A stretch of DNA of 38,594 nucleotides from Bryobacterales bacterium (GCA_003162425.1 PMOK01000165.1:37760-76353), one strand, 5' to 3'. Positions 22,589-30,975 are shown, numbered from the stretch's first letter. The notes: generated from the sequence alone by a model not told the origin. Program-made: numbers and translations.

Positions 22589-24280
22589 TCAATATGCGAC
22601 GCTGAGCACGTATGCTTCTCCGTAATCGATGACTCCGGCATCCAACGTACCCTTTTTCAGCGGCGCCGTGAAGCTTGCGAACCCACCGCTGGCGATTCCG
22701 AGACTACCAAAGGAGGTTTCGCCGCTGGCAGCGCTGGGCAACTGCGCCCTGACACTGGCAGGAACCACCAACTTGCCCGCGGAAGCGGGAGCCGCACAGT
22801 AAAAGCTCTTGGCGCGCGACATGGAGGGATCTGCAGGGTTCACGATGGTTGAGTTTCCGAACACAGTGACCACTGGATTCGCAGACGAGTTTCCACCTGA
22901 CCAGGCAATGGTGAGGTCCGCCTGGGGAACGCTTTTGAAGTTCCCAGCATTGGTCCAACTCAGGTTGTCCGGGAGAGTGATGGTCGCCTTGAAGGCGCCC
23001 ACATCCACACCCCCCATCCCCGAAATCGTCCATGATCCGGGTCCCAGGATCGGAGGAATAAACGCACTCACGTATCCACCCGTGGTCTGCCGCAGGATGT
23101 TGGCATTCGCGCCGCTTGGTCCATTGATGAAAAGCGTTTCCGCATCGGCCACCAGTTCGGTGCCGCCGATCTTGTTGAATGGGGGAAGATTAAATCCACC
23201 GGAAGTGTTCACCTGATCGATGACCACGCAGGAGTTCAGGGGCGCAGGATAGGAAACTGCGCCATAGGCCACCGGAATCAGGTTATACAAGTTGTACACA
23301 GCGCTTGCATTGGCGTTATCGAAGAGTCCTCCGGCTCCTTGCACAGGCCCGCCCAAGGCCGCCACGTACGCCACTAGTATCTGGAAAAGGCCCACGTTGA
23401 CGGTACCACCGCTATCCAGCGTGGCGAGCGCGCTCGCCGAGAGACCAAAGATGTGAGTGCAGACATCGGTCCCGCTGGCGGCGATGGGCAAAACGAAGTC
23501 CTGGCTCACCTGCCCGCTCGCGGTCACCGATACCGGAACGTAGCAGCCCGTGACGACATTGGCGGGAATCGCAAAATCGATTTGGTCCTCGCCGGCAAAC
23601 TGTGGCACCCTGCCGGCGTAGGTCGGCTTCACGATCTGTCCTGCGATAGTCACAACGACGTCGGAGCCAACTTGCTCGCTACCGGGAGCAACGTTATCAG
23701 GTCCAGTGATGGGGCCGATGCCGGTGCCATAGATTACTACCGTCTCACCGGGATGCGCGGCTTTGGTCAATAACACCGGGGTTGAATCCGTGCCATGCTG
23801 CGCGGCGACAGTGCCATAGCCTTGTGAGTTCGTTGTAAAAATCCCTACCCGCGACTCGACCACCGAGATGGTGAACGGGGCGCTAGTTTGGCCGTTGTAG
23901 GTGAGGGTGACGCTGGCATCTCCGACGGGCGTGTTGGAGGGAAGAATCGCTTGCACTTGGAGGGCTGATGTATAGAACATGTACGCGGCGATTTTCTGTC
24001 CCCCGGCCGAAATGGAGATGGATGTTCCCTTGGTAGCTGGAAGGCTGGTGGGAAGCGGCAGGCCGGACGGGTAGGTTGGCGTCGTGGGACCCATACCGGT
24101 GCCGAAGACAATGAAAATGGACCCCTGGGCGATGACATCATTGCCGATGGGGTTGCTCTTCGAGTCCAGGGGCGGCGTCAAATAGCTGGCCGTGTTTACG
24201 ATGGATCCGATTTTCGGTTGAGCGAGCGCCGAAGCTACCGCCGTGACCGCGAACAGAGAGGAAAAGACGATTTGCCGCAT
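22589..24280 (-). CDS. Secreted TIGR03437-type (IPT/TIG-like) protein
   Basis: The 563-residue protein begins with a signal peptide (MRQIVFSSLFAVTAVASALA) and two tandem modules of the kind seen in the Solibacter-expanded TIGR03437 family: IVNTASYLTPPLD with GSIFIVFGTGMGP and LQVQAILPSNTPVGDASVTL, then FTTNSQGYGTVAAQ with VVIYGTGIGPI and AGEDQIDFAIPANV. The C-terminal 250 residues are a separate beta-rich region (GPGSWTISGMG, TLPDNLSWTNAG). These are extracellular proteins of unknown function, and their abundance is a marker for this lineage. Several Asn-x-Ser/Thr sequons occur (NAS, NLS, NSS, NST), of interest because an oligosaccharyltransferase is encoded nearby. The start has a signal peptide directly, so ATG 24280 is accepted. 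Confidence 0.87.
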   Translation of the reverse strand: MRQIVFSSLFAVTAVASALAQPKIGSIVNTASYLTPPLDSKSNPIGNDVIAQGSIFIVFGTGMGPTTPTYPSGLPLPTSLPATKGTSISISAGGQKIAAYMFYTSALQVQAILPSNTPVGDASVTLTYNGQTSAPFTISVVESRVGIFTTNSQGYGTVAAQHGTDSTPVLLTKAAHPGETVVIYGTGIGPITGPDNVAPGSEQVGSDVVVTIAGQIVKPTYAGRVPQFAGEDQIDFAIPANVVTGCYVPVSVTASGQVSQDFVLPIAASGTDVCTHIFGLSASALATLDSGGTVNVGLFQILVAYVAALGGPVQGAGGLFDNANASAVYNLYNLIPVAYGAVSYPAPLNSCVVIDQVNTSGGFNLPPFNKIGGTELVADAETLFINGPSGANANILRQTTGGYVSAFIPPILGPGSWTISGMGGVDVGAFKATITLPDNLSWTNAGNFKSVPQADLTIAWSGGNSSANPVVTVFGNSTIVNPADPSMSRAKSFYCAAPASAGKLVVPASVRAQLPSAASGETSFGSLGIASGGFASFTAPLKKGTLDAGVIDYGEAYVLSVAY

Positions 24281-24302
24281 AGGCTATACTCTATCGCAAA
24301 CC

Positions 24303-24425
24303 GGGAGGCGGGAGGCAGGCGGCGGGAGGCAGGCGGCAGGAGGCGGGCGGCAGGAGGCAGGAGGCAGAAAGCAGAAAGCAGAAGGCGGAAAGCGGAAGCA
24401 GTAGGCAGAAGGCAGCGGGAAGCGG
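24303..24425 (+). repeat. Purine-rich heptamer tandem array
   Basis: Units of seven bases (GGGAGGC, AGGCGGC, AGGAGGC, AGAAAGC, AGAAGGC) repeat about 15 times with drift. Part of the array (GAAGCAGTAGGCAGAAGGCAG, near 24393-24414) is repeated in inverted form at 24487-24511, so the region could form a large hairpin. It fills the gap before the permease gene. Confidence 0.85.
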
Positions 24426-24520
24426 TCTGAAAGCGACATGCAGAAGGCGTCGTGCGTGATACTGGAGGAAGGCGGGCCGTGGCGGCTGCATTCTGCCTAC
24501 TGCTTTCTGCTTACTGATCT

Positions 24521-25726
24521 ATGTACTTTGGTGAATCGCTTCGATTCAGCTTGCAAGCGCTGAACGCTAATAAGGTTCGGAGCTTTTTGACTGCGCTTGG
24601 GCTGGTGATTGGGAATGCTTCGGTGATTTTGGTGGTCACCATTTCCATTACCAGCCGCGAGTACGTGCTGGATCAGATTCGCGGCGTCGGGTCCAATTTG
24701 ATTTCCGCGCAGTTTTCGGCCGGCACGGACACAGCTACGCAAGTGGACGCCGATTTCATTAAGCTGGCCGACGTCGAGGCCGTGCGCCAGCAGTTCGGAT
24801 CGCGGATCATCGCTGCCACAGGCGTCATGACGAATTTCGGGCGCATGTTGATCAATGGCAAAGAACAGGACGTCCGGGTGATCGGCTCCGATGACCAATA
24901 TCCGCTAGTCCGAAACATGCGGCTGCTTTCGGGGCACTTTATGGACCAGCGCGACGTCGAACAGCGGCAGCACGTTGTCATGCTGACTGAGAAACTGGCG
25001 CAGAAGTTGTTCGGAAGCACCACCGCTGCGGTTGGCCAGGTAATCAAGCTGTATGGATTGCAATTCACGGTGATCGGAACCTTCAAGGAACGGACCGGGA
25101 CCATGGGGATCTCCGAGATTGCGGACGAAACCGTGCTGATGCCGATTACAGTGATCAAGCTGTTTATGCCAGTGGAGCGAGTTGACCCGATGTATGCGCA
25201 GGCACGCTACGCGGCTGACGTGCGGCCGCTCACTGCCGCCATCAAACAGATTCTCGAAAGCCGCCACCGGCCGGGTGCGAAATACGACGTGTTTAACCTC
25301 TCTGGATTTTTGGACGCGGCCGAGAAAATCGCGTTGGTCCTTACATTGGTGCTGGTGACAGTGTCCGCGATCACACTGATCATTTCTGGAATAGGCATCA
25401 TGAACATCATGTTGGTGACGGTAACGGAGCGCACCCGGGAGATCGGGCTGCGCATGGCGGTGGGTGCGCCACGCAAGGCGGTGCTGCAGCAATTCCTCAC
25501 CGAGGCAGTGGTTCTTAGCGTGGCGGGTGGTTTGATCGGCATCCTGATCGGCATTTCCATTCCACTAAGCGTGCGATTCCTCACGGACCAAGTCCGGGTC
25601 TCCATTTCGCCCTGGTCAATTGTCGTGGCCTTCGGCGTATCGCTGGTGGTGGGCGTGGTGTTCGGAATGCTGCCGGCCAATCGGGCGGCGCGGTTGAATC
25701 CGACGGAGGCGCTGAGATATGAGTAG
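24521..25726 (+). CDS. MacB/FtsX-type ABC transporter permease, orphan
   Basis: The 401-residue protein has a first membrane segment after ALNANKVRSFLTALGLVIG, a MacB-like periplasmic core domain (residues about 55-260, with GSDDQYPLVRN and VIGTFKER) and an FtsX domain of three spans (ALVLTLVLVTVSAITLIISG, GLIGILIGISIPL, VVAFGVSLVVGVVFG). The phrase TERTREIGLRMAVGA and the end ANRAARLNPTEALRYE are family signatures. MacB-type permeases work with an ATPase and often an adaptor to move peptides, lipoproteins or siderophores; neither partner is adjacent. The ATG at 24521 has no visible ribosome site, because the heptamer array and its inverted arm come right up to it. Confidence 0.87.
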   Translation: MYFGESLRFSLQALNANKVRSFLTALGLVIGNASVILVVTISITSREYVLDQIRGVGSNLISAQFSAGTDTATQVDADFIKLADVEAVRQQFGSRIIAATGVMTNFGRMLINGKEQDVRVIGSDDQYPLVRNMRLLSGHFMDQRDVEQRQHVVMLTEKLAQKLFGSTTAAVGQVIKLYGLQFTVIGTFKERTGTMGISEIADETVLMPITVIKLFMPVERVDPMYAQARYAADVRPLTAAIKQILESRHRPGAKYDVFNLSGFLDAAEKIALVLTLVLVTVSAITLIISGIGIMNIMLVTVTERTREIGLRMAVGAPRKAVLQQFLTEAVVLSVAGGLIGILIGISIPLSVRFLTDQVRVSISPWSIVVAFGVSLVVGVVFGMLPANRAARLNPTEALRYE

Positions 25727-25757
25727 GGCTGGAATACGAGGAATTCACGAGGTCAAG

Positions 25758-25804
25758 GAAGTCGAGGAAGAATGGTGGGCCTTCGGCCTGCCTTCGTTGA
25801 CTTC
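25758..25804. terminator. Imperfect hairpin between convergent permease and vapC genes
   Basis: GAAGTC at 25758 pairs with GACTTC at 25799, and the apex is GGGCCTTCGGCCT, a stable TTCG-type loop. It lies between two convergent stop codons. Confidence 0.5.
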
Positions 25805-25829
25805 TCAAATGTATGAGTGAGAACTCGAA

Positions 25830-26264
25830 TTAATCTGCGAACGGATTGAGGATTTCGACGTTTCGAACGCGTCGGCCGTGCTGTAGGTCCTCGGTCCACA
25901 GAATTCGGCAATCACCTGTGATTGCGGAAGCGACGATGAGGGCATCGTAAAACGAAAATTGCGTTTCACCGCAAATCGAGAGTGCCTGCGAGTATAGCGA
26001 GGAATCAGGGAACACTTCGCAGAGAGGCATGAGGATACGTGCCAGGTACAGCTGAGCTTCGGCGGCATGCATAGGCTTCGGAAATTTCCGTGTTGCAACG
26101 TTGAGGAACTCCTGGACCACCTGATAGCTGATTATGCCGAGCCGTGTGTCCAGAGCTCGAGCAACCAAGTCATTCGCGCGAGCGCGCTTCAAGGGCGAGC
26201 GGCTATCGAATGTGTAGACCAAGATATTGGTATCCAGGAAGAATCTTTCAGGGGCCGGGCTCAT
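25830..26264 (-). CDS. vapC: PIN-domain ribonuclease toxin, VapC family
   Basis: The 144-residue protein has the four acidic residues of a PIN nuclease: D11 (FFLDTNILVY), E52 (QVVQEFLNV), D107 (FYDALIVASA) and D126 (WTEDL). VapC toxins cut tRNA or other RNA with magnesium and are held inactive by VapB. The ATG at 26264 lies four bases beyond the antitoxin stop, the usual toxin position in a bicistronic operon. All catalytic residues are intact, so it should be active. The substrate is not predictable. Confidence 0.9.
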   Translation of the reverse strand: MSPAPERFFLDTNILVYTFDSRSPLKRARANDLVARALDTRLGIISYQVVQEFLNVATRKFPKPMHAAEAQLYLARILMPLCEVFPDSSLYSQALSICGETQFSFYDALIVASAITGDCRILWTEDLQHGRRVRNVEILNPFAD

Positions 26265-26268
26265 CGGT

Positions 26269-26487
26269 TCAGTGTTCGTTCATTTCGTCGCGCGAAATGC
26301 GGCCTGAGCTACGCACATGGCCCAAACGCCGCATCAGTTGTGAATACTCCTGACTTCCCGTTTCTCGACCTGCGTAGCGCTTCAGCCATTCGCGGAAAGC
26401 GGCGTTCAGAGTTGTCTTTTCGTGAGCCGCCCGCAGCCGGGCGCGCTCGATCAAGTCTTCCTCGGCGCTCAGAGTGATATTTCTCAC
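26269..26487 (-). CDS. vapB: VapB-type ribbon-helix-helix antitoxin
   Basis: The product of about 72 residues opens VRNITLSAEEDLIERARLRA, the strand and first helix of a ribbon-helix-helix DNA-binding domain, followed by TTLNAAFREWLKRYAG and a charged C-terminal tail that would wrap the toxin. GTG 26487 is preferred because the domain begins there and the operator palindrome ends just upstream; a GTG at 26502 would add five residues and overlap the operator. Neither start has a good ribosome site. It neutralises the downstream VapC and likely represses its own promoter. Confidence 0.85.
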   Translation of the reverse strand: MRNITLSAEEDLIERARLRAAHEKTTLNAAFREWLKRYAGRETGSQEYSQLMRRLGHVRSSGRISRDEMNEH

Positions 26488-26492
26488 GTATC

Positions 26493-26514
26493 CAGTGTAC
26501 ACTGTTTCAGTGTA
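26493..26514 (-). promoter_or_regulatory. Probable VapB operator and overlapping promoter
   Basis: CAGTGTACACTG (26493-26504) is a perfect 12-bp palindrome and TACACTG-TTT-CAGTGTA (26498-26514) is a second one sharing a half-site, giving three CAGTGT-type half-sites just upstream of vapB. On the reverse strand TATACA, a possible -10, overlaps the operator, with TTATCG 17 bases upstream as a weak -35. Repeated short palindromes are typical for ribbon-helix-helix antitoxins. Confidence 0.6.
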
Positions 26515-26523
26515 TACGCCACG

Positions 26524-27951
26524 CTATTTGTCGCGATAATTCAGCGGGGGTTTATGGTCGGCTGGGATCCGCGATTGATATTCATGACCCGCGCGGCGCT
26601 GTTCGAAACTTGCGCGCGCGGCTTTGAGCTCGGCTGGATCGGTGTAGAGATCCATCGCGCTGAGCGCCAGTGTTTTGGCTGCCACTAGCATGCCCTTTCT
26701 GCCGATGCTCATTCCGGAGCAGGCTGCCGATTGCCAACTGTGCGCGGGAATTCCCGGGACCCAGGTAGCCGTGTTGAGCGCCGCTGTTGGAACGATCCAA
26801 CTTACGTCGCCAACATCGCTTGATGCGGAGAAATATCCCTCCGCCGGCGCCGCGATCCCTTCCTGGCTTCCGATCGGGCGTGCGCTTTCCAGCGGCAGAG
26901 TCTTGCGGATTTTCTCCGCGAAAGCCTGTTCCTCGTGGGTGTAAGTGACGCCGCCTACCAGGTGGAGATTGCGATCCACCAGCGCGGCCAGAGCGTCGTT
27001 CGGCAGCACGTTGTAACTGCTGTCGATCAGCTCCATTTCCATGCGAGTCTCGGTGGCGAGCGCGCCGGCCTGTGCGCATTTCACGATGCGATTCCAGATT
27101 CCGTCCAGAACCGGCATGCTGGGATGGCGGGCATATAGAAACAACTCGGCGAAGTCAGGCACGATATTCGGCGCCGCGCCGCCGTTCGAGACGATGTAGT
27201 GGATGCGAGTGGATTCGGGTACGTGTTCGCGCAGGAACTCGACAGCGTTGGCCATCACCATCAGGCCGTCCAGCGCGGAGCGGCCCAGATCGGGCGCGGC
27301 CGCGGCGTGGGCGGGTTTGCCATAAAAACGGAACTTGGCTGAGGTGATGGCAAGCGAGCTTTGCTTGGAAGCAACGTTGGTATCGCCGGGATGCCAGCTC
27401 AATACGGCATCGACATCTTGAAACACGCCGGCTCGAGCCATGTATAACTTTCCGCCGCCGCCTTCTTCGGCTGGAGTTCCATAGAAGCGTATGGTGCCGG
27501 GGGTTTTCTTTTCCGCCAGCCAGTCCTTGATGGAGACGGCCGCAAACAGCGAAGCCGTGCCTAGCAGATTGTGGCCGCAACCGTGTCCGGGCGCGCCGTC
27601 CACAATGGGTTTGCGCTCCGGAATGGCTTCCTGCGAGAGACCTGGTAAAGCGTCGTATTCACCGAGGACCGCGATCACTGGTTTTCCTTGTCCCCAGGTC
27701 GCTGTGAAGGCGGTGGGAATTCCCGCAACGTTCTCCTGAACCGTGAAGCCCGCTTGGCGCAGCTCGGATATCAATAGCTCGGAACTTTTGTGTTCCTTGT
27801 AACCGACTTCGGCGAATTCCCAGATCTGGCGAGAGACGTCGCCGTAGTGCGCGGCGTGGGCGTCCATTTGTTTGAGGAGGATTTCTTTATCGCCGGCTAG
27901 GACGGTCGCGGCACAGAGCAGGATTCCGAGGAGTGTACGCATGGGGGTCAT
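26524..27951 (-). CDS. Secreted M20-family amidohydrolase, AbgB-like
   Basis: The 475-residue protein starts at ATG 27951 or at the ATG nine bases on; both give a signal peptide (MRTLLGILLCAATVLAG). It is a zinc M20 amidohydrolase: WEFAEVGYKEHKSS near the N-terminus, APGHGCGHNLLG and PAEEGGGGK as metal and catalytic motifs, VLSWHPGD, and a dimerisation domain from about residue 205 (KFRFYGKPAHAAAAPDLGRS). The closest named relative is AbgB, a subunit of p-aminobenzoyl-glutamate hydrolase. The signal peptide suggests it acts on peptides or amino-acid conjugates outside the cytoplasm. It is a single gene just past the vapBC operator, reading the same way. No ribosome site is obvious. Confidence 0.87.
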   Translation of the reverse strand: MTPMRTLLGILLCAATVLAGDKEILLKQMDAHAAHYGDVSRQIWEFAEVGYKEHKSSELLISELRQAGFTVQENVAGIPTAFTATWGQGKPVIAVLGEYDALPGLSQEAIPERKPIVDGAPGHGCGHNLLGTASLFAAVSIKDWLAEKKTPGTIRFYGTPAEEGGGGKLYMARAGVFQDVDAVLSWHPGDTNVASKQSSLAITSAKFRFYGKPAHAAAAPDLGRSALDGLMVMANAVEFLREHVPESTRIHYIVSNGGAAPNIVPDFAELFLYARHPSMPVLDGIWNRIVKCAQAGALATETRMEMELIDSSYNVLPNDALAALVDRNLHLVGGVTYTHEEQAFAEKIRKTLPLESARPIGSQEGIAAPAEGYFSASSDVGDVSWIVPTAALNTATWVPGIPAHSWQSAACSGMSIGRKGMLVAAKTLALSAMDLYTDPAELKAARASFEQRRAGHEYQSRIPADHKPPLNYRDK

Positions 27952-27976
27952 GATAGCTCAACCAAATAACTTAACC

Positions 27977-28010
27977 AAGGCACCGACTCCCTCACGGTCG
28001 CGGTTCGGAA
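27977..28010 (+). repeat. CACCGACTCCCT dispersed element, copy 1
   Basis: Reads AAGGCACCGACTCCCTCACG followed by GTCGCGGTTCGGAA. Related copies lie at 28899-28934, 34372-34440 (with inverted arm) and 38011-38041 (inverted). Confidence 0.7.
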
Positions 28011-28133
28011 GCGCGCGCGGGCTGGAAGTGGTGGCTAGGAAATGATGCCTTTGCGGTGCGTGTCCACCGTGTACAAGCTGAGACCCGCAAACCGCCAAAT
28101 CCTCTGCCGCATTCCTCCCTCAGTCTATCGGAA

Positions 28134-28169
28134 GGCCGATTGCCAATCGGCCGCAGGTTGCCAACCTGC
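28134..28169. repeat. Two tandem perfect palindromes
   Basis: GGCCGATTG-C-CAATCGGCC (28134-28152) is followed at once by GCAGGTTG-C-CAACCTGC (28153-28169). Both stems are perfect with a single central C, REP-like in form. Confidence 0.7.
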
Positions 28170-28309
28170 CTTACACAATAAAGCGAGTTTAGTACTTCGG
28201 TGCTATAGGGTCGATCCTGTATAGAGTTGTCACCCTGGTGAGTATACTGTTTCAACGGGATACTACATGCCCCGACTTTTCTTGTATGTTGGGTATTGGA
28301 GGATATTTC

Positions 28310-28891
28310 ATGAATTCGCGATTCTTGGCCGCTCTGGCCGTGACGGTACTGTGTGGAGCGCTCAGCGGCTGTAGTAAGAAGGTAGCCTCGGCGCCCCCAC
28401 CTGCCCCTTACAAAGGTGCGGCTGAGACGCCCGCTCCGGCCCGCTCAGCACCATCGCAGTCGCCAGCCCGCTCTGAAGTGGCCGCAACCAACGAACGTTC
28501 CCGGATGCCCGACGCCGCTACCCGCGCCACCATCCAGGAATTGCTCAACCGCATCCAGGACGCCTACTTCGATTACGACAAGCACACGCTGCGACCGGAC
28601 GCCGAAGTTGCTTTGAAGCGTGATGCGCAGACACTTTCGGACATCATTCGCCAGTACCCGGATTTCAAGTTGACGGTGGAAGGTCACTGCGATTCGCGCG
28701 GATCTGAGGAGTACAACCTGGCGCTCGGCGATGCACGCGCCAAGCAAGCTAAAGAATACCTCGCCACGCTGGGATTACCGGCTGATCAGTTGCAACTGAT
28801 CAGCTACGGCAAGGACCGGCCGGTTTGCAACGATCAGGATGAGGAGTGCTGGCAGAAGAATCGGCGAGCACATCTGACGCAGGCGCAGTAG
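28310..28891 (+). CDS. pal: Peptidoglycan-associated lipoprotein Pal
   Basis: A GGAGG ribosome site precedes the ATG at 28310. The 193-residue protein has a lipoprotein signal with lipobox LSGC (C21), an Ala/Pro-rich linker to about residue 65 and a C-terminal OmpA domain: DAYFDYDKHTLRPDA, LTVEGHCDSRGSEEYN, LGDARAKQAKEYL and LISYGKDRPVC, ending NRRAHL. Pal anchors the outer membrane to peptidoglycan and works with the Tol system during division. Length and motifs are normal. No tol genes are in the window, so the gene is separated from its usual cluster. Confidence 0.93.
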   Translation: MNSRFLAALAVTVLCGALSGCSKKVASAPPPAPYKGAAETPAPARSAPSQSPARSEVAATNERSRMPDAATRATIQELLNRIQDAYFDYDKHTLRPDAEVALKRDAQTLSDIIRQYPDFKLTVEGHCDSRGSEEYNLALGDARAKQAKEYLATLGLPADQLQLISYGKDRPVCNDQDEECWQKNRRAHLTQAQ

Positions 28892-28898
28892 GGTCTAT

Positions 28899-28934
28899 AA
28901 AAAGCACCGACTCCCTTACGGTCGCGGCTCGGTA
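28899..28934 (+). repeat. CACCGACTCCCT dispersed element, copy 2
   Basis: Reads AAAAAGCACCGACTCCCTTA followed by CGGTCGCGGCTCGG. It begins seven bases past the pal stop and covers the last codons and stop of the convergent PhoPQ-activated-type gene, so it supplies that protein's C-terminal residues (EPRP). Confidence 0.75.
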
Positions 28935-30352
28935 GCTAGGTCTTCAATTTTTCCTGATGGTTTTGGCGCCGGATATGGCAACGTGTCCGGCGTCACGCGC
29001 ACCGCGGTGGTGAACTTGAATGGATATTTGCCGCCGCTTGGATAGGTCATCTCCACGAAATAGGCCGACCATCCCTTCTCCGGCTTTTCCACATGTCCGA
29101 TATAGACGTTGTCGCCTTTCGACGTTACGACAACGCTCTTGTAGGCCGGACCGATGGTCAACAACCTGAAATCGCGCTTTTCGGGGTTGTTGGCTACCCA
29201 CAGCTTTACTTCAGTTGGCTTATCCACGCTGGTGACGCGGATGTCGCCGTTCTTCTCGAACTTCCAAAAAAACTTGGGCCGCGGTTGGCCGCGCAGAAAA
29301 GCGTCGTAGAATGCAACCGCGTTCTCATGAGCATCTGAGTCTTTCAACGAGTGGTTCGTGTTCGGAACGTAGCGCAGATACTTTTCGCCGGGAAGCTCAT
29401 CGAAGTAATACTGCGACGAGTCCGGCAAGAAGTATTGATCGCCCGCCGAGTTCATGATCATCTTGGGAATGGTGAAGCGATCGCGGTAGCTGAAAGGCTC
29501 CTCCAGACGCATCAGCGCGGCGTATTGGGGCGTGTTCGAAACATTCATCAGGCCCATGTTCTGGTAATCTTTGACAGCCTCGGAATAGTATCCATAAGCC
29601 TGGAAGTGGTGCTCAAAGGATTTCACGCTGTTCAACATATCGATCACCATGGGCACGATCGCTACGACGCGTTTGTCGGCGGCGGCCGTGGTCCAGGTAG
29701 TCCAGCCGCGTTTGGATCCGCCCGCCACCACGAATTTTTCCACGTGCACGCTCCCGCCCGGAGGAGTAGCGCAGAACGTTGTGATGGTATCCATAGCGCG
29801 CACGGCCGCCTTGGTCATCGGAATGTGGAGCGGCCAGGTTTCGTCGCCGGTCTTCAAATATTTCACCCAGGTATAGGCGATGATCTCGTCTTCGGTGCGC
29901 TCCTTGGTCTCGCCCGTGAAAACCAGCGGCTCATTGGGGACGCCGCGTAATTCCGCGACAACGGTGTGGGTGGTGACGGCTGTGTCGACGATCTGTGCAT
30001 TGGGTTTGTCGGGCGCCTTATCCTTGATGGATCCACCGGTGATAAACAGGAAACCGGTGGTTCCTTTCACTTGATCGGGCCGCACGATGGTGAGCCAGTG
30101 TCTCCAGATGGGATGATCCACTTCGGCGGCGCTGCGCCAAGCTTGCGACGTCATGTTCAGGACGTAGGTGGTGTAGCCGTCTCCGGGAATTGTGTTCACC
30201 AGATCGTAATGGTAATTCGCGTCCGGCGCCTGGACGTATCGATCGAGGCCGGTGACTTTGCCGGCTCGCTCGGCTGGCCAGATTGGGAGCAGCGCCAGGG
30301 AGAACGCGAGGGCGGCAAGGCTTCGGCGGGTGGATATCGGGAGCTTGATCAT
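28916..30352 (-). CDS. PhoPQ-activated pathogenicity-related (PqaA-type) alpha/beta hydrolase
   Basis: The 478-residue protein begins at ATG 30352 with MIKLPISTRRSLAALAFSLA, a signal peptide ending near WPAERA. It shows the PhoPQ-related family pattern: YVLNMTSQAW, HPIWRHWLTIVRP, GFLFITGGSI, WVKYLKTGDETWPLHIPMTKAAVRAMD split around the helix, the nucleophile elbow VAGGSKRGW with S213, and IPKMIMNSAGDQYFLPD and YVPNTNHSL, likely supplying the acid and histidine of the triad. The family is periplasmic; its substrate is not known. The extreme C-terminus is encoded by a dispersed repeat. It converges on pal. Confidence 0.9.
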   Translation of the reverse strand: MIKLPISTRRSLAALAFSLALLPIWPAERAGKVTGLDRYVQAPDANYHYDLVNTIPGDGYTTYVLNMTSQAWRSAAEVDHPIWRHWLTIVRPDQVKGTTGFLFITGGSIKDKAPDKPNAQIVDTAVTTHTVVAELRGVPNEPLVFTGETKERTEDEIIAYTWVKYLKTGDETWPLHIPMTKAAVRAMDTITTFCATPPGGSVHVEKFVVAGGSKRGWTTWTTAAADKRVVAIVPMVIDMLNSVKSFEHHFQAYGYYSEAVKDYQNMGLMNVSNTPQYAALMRLEEPFSYRDRFTIPKMIMNSAGDQYFLPDSSQYYFDELPGEKYLRYVPNTNHSLKDSDAHENAVAFYDAFLRGQPRPKFFWKFEKNGDIRVTSVDKPTEVKLWVANNPEKRDFRLLTIGPAYKSVVVTSKGDNVYIGHVEKPEKGWSAYFVEMTYPSGGKYPFKFTTAVRVTPDTLPYPAPKPSGKIEDLATEPRP

Positions 30353-30565
30353 AATAAGTTCCCATGATAGATGACTCGGGAGTGTTGTGCGGCTCTGGAC
30401 TGGAGATTCCCAGAAGTGGACAGTCCGGCTGCGCGGGGTATGCTAAGAACGCTCGATTTTGTTGTGTTTCCGCAATGGAACGCGGAGTGCGTTAAACAGC
30501 TCAATGCAGCTGCTGAGATTTCTTGGGAACGAATGCGGTGGGTATTTCGTCTACTAGATCAACTA

Positions 30566-30626
30566 AGCAGCTGGTCTCCGTGCGGCGACCCTTTCCCCAA
30601 CAAACCAACCCCGCACGGAGACCCCT
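30566..30626 (+). repeat. Hairpin with conserved loop, copy 1 (possible structured RNA)
   Basis: GGTCTCCGTGCGG (30573-30585) and CCGCACGGAGACC (30611-30623) form a perfect 13-bp stem. The loop contains GACCCTTTCCCCAA, which recurs in copy 2 with the flanking AGCAGCT and ACCCCT. The strand of the RNA, if any, is not known. Confidence 0.7.
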
Positions 30627-30687
30627 AATTTAACTATTTGTAACCAACCCTTTTGCGACCTCATTCGTCATACATGTGTAGCAGCTA

Positions 30688-30733
30688 GTCTCCGTGTGGA
30701 CCCTTTCCCCAAAAGCCAACTCTACACGGAGAC
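30688..30733 (+). repeat. Hairpin with conserved loop, copy 2 (possible structured RNA)
   Basis: GTCTCCGTGTGGA (30688-30700) pairs with TCTACACGGAGAC (30721-30733), 13 pairs including one G-U. Compared with copy 1 a C-G pair has become T-A, a compensatory change, while the loop GACCCTTTCCCCAA stays the same. Confidence 0.7.
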
Positions 30734-30903
30734 CCCTCACCCGCTAGTGGCTTAATAGAAATGCTTGGTGCGTCCCAGACCGAAGCGATGGACTATTATA
30801 GCCCTGGTTCGCGATTCCGGCAATAGAAAAGTCATAGAAAAGTCAAAAAACTGGCGCACACCCGTATGAACCTTGGTCTAACTTGGATTCAATGCGGTGC
30901 GGG

Positions 30904-30975
30904 GCAAGAAGCCAGAAGACGAAGGCGCGAAGCGCAATCCTCCTTCTGACTCCTGAATTCTGACTCCTGGATTCT
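30904..30975. repeat. Heptamer purine/pyrimidine array
   Basis: Seven-base units CAAGAAG, CCAGAAG, CGAAGGC and, on the other strand, CAGGAGT, CAGAATT, CAGGAGT, CAGAAGG. It resembles the arrays at 24303-24425 and 34595-34627. Confidence 0.6.

Larger units (their letters stand above)
27952..28309. other. Intergenic region with repeats between divergent M20 and pal genes
   Basis: No gene is supported in these 358 bases. The region contains one copy of the CACCGACTCCCT repeat (27977-28010) and two tandem short palindromes (28134-28169). A reverse frame here carries the phrase VRQVGNLRPIGNRP, which is just the translation of the palindromes. Confidence 0.5.

Noticed and set aside
27992..28255. 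Reverse frame containing VRQVGNLRPIGNRP
   Set aside because: The phrase is the translation of the tandem palindromes at 28134-28169; such frames recur wherever the repeat occurs.
30371..30628. Forward frame of 85 codons after the PhoPQ-activated-type gene
   Set aside because: No ribosome site, and it runs through the first conserved-loop hairpin, whose conservation is at RNA/DNA rather than protein level.
30566..30733. Possible CRISPR fragment from the two repeated hairpins
   Set aside because: Only two units, a large spacing, diverged stems with compensatory changes and no cas gene in the window.
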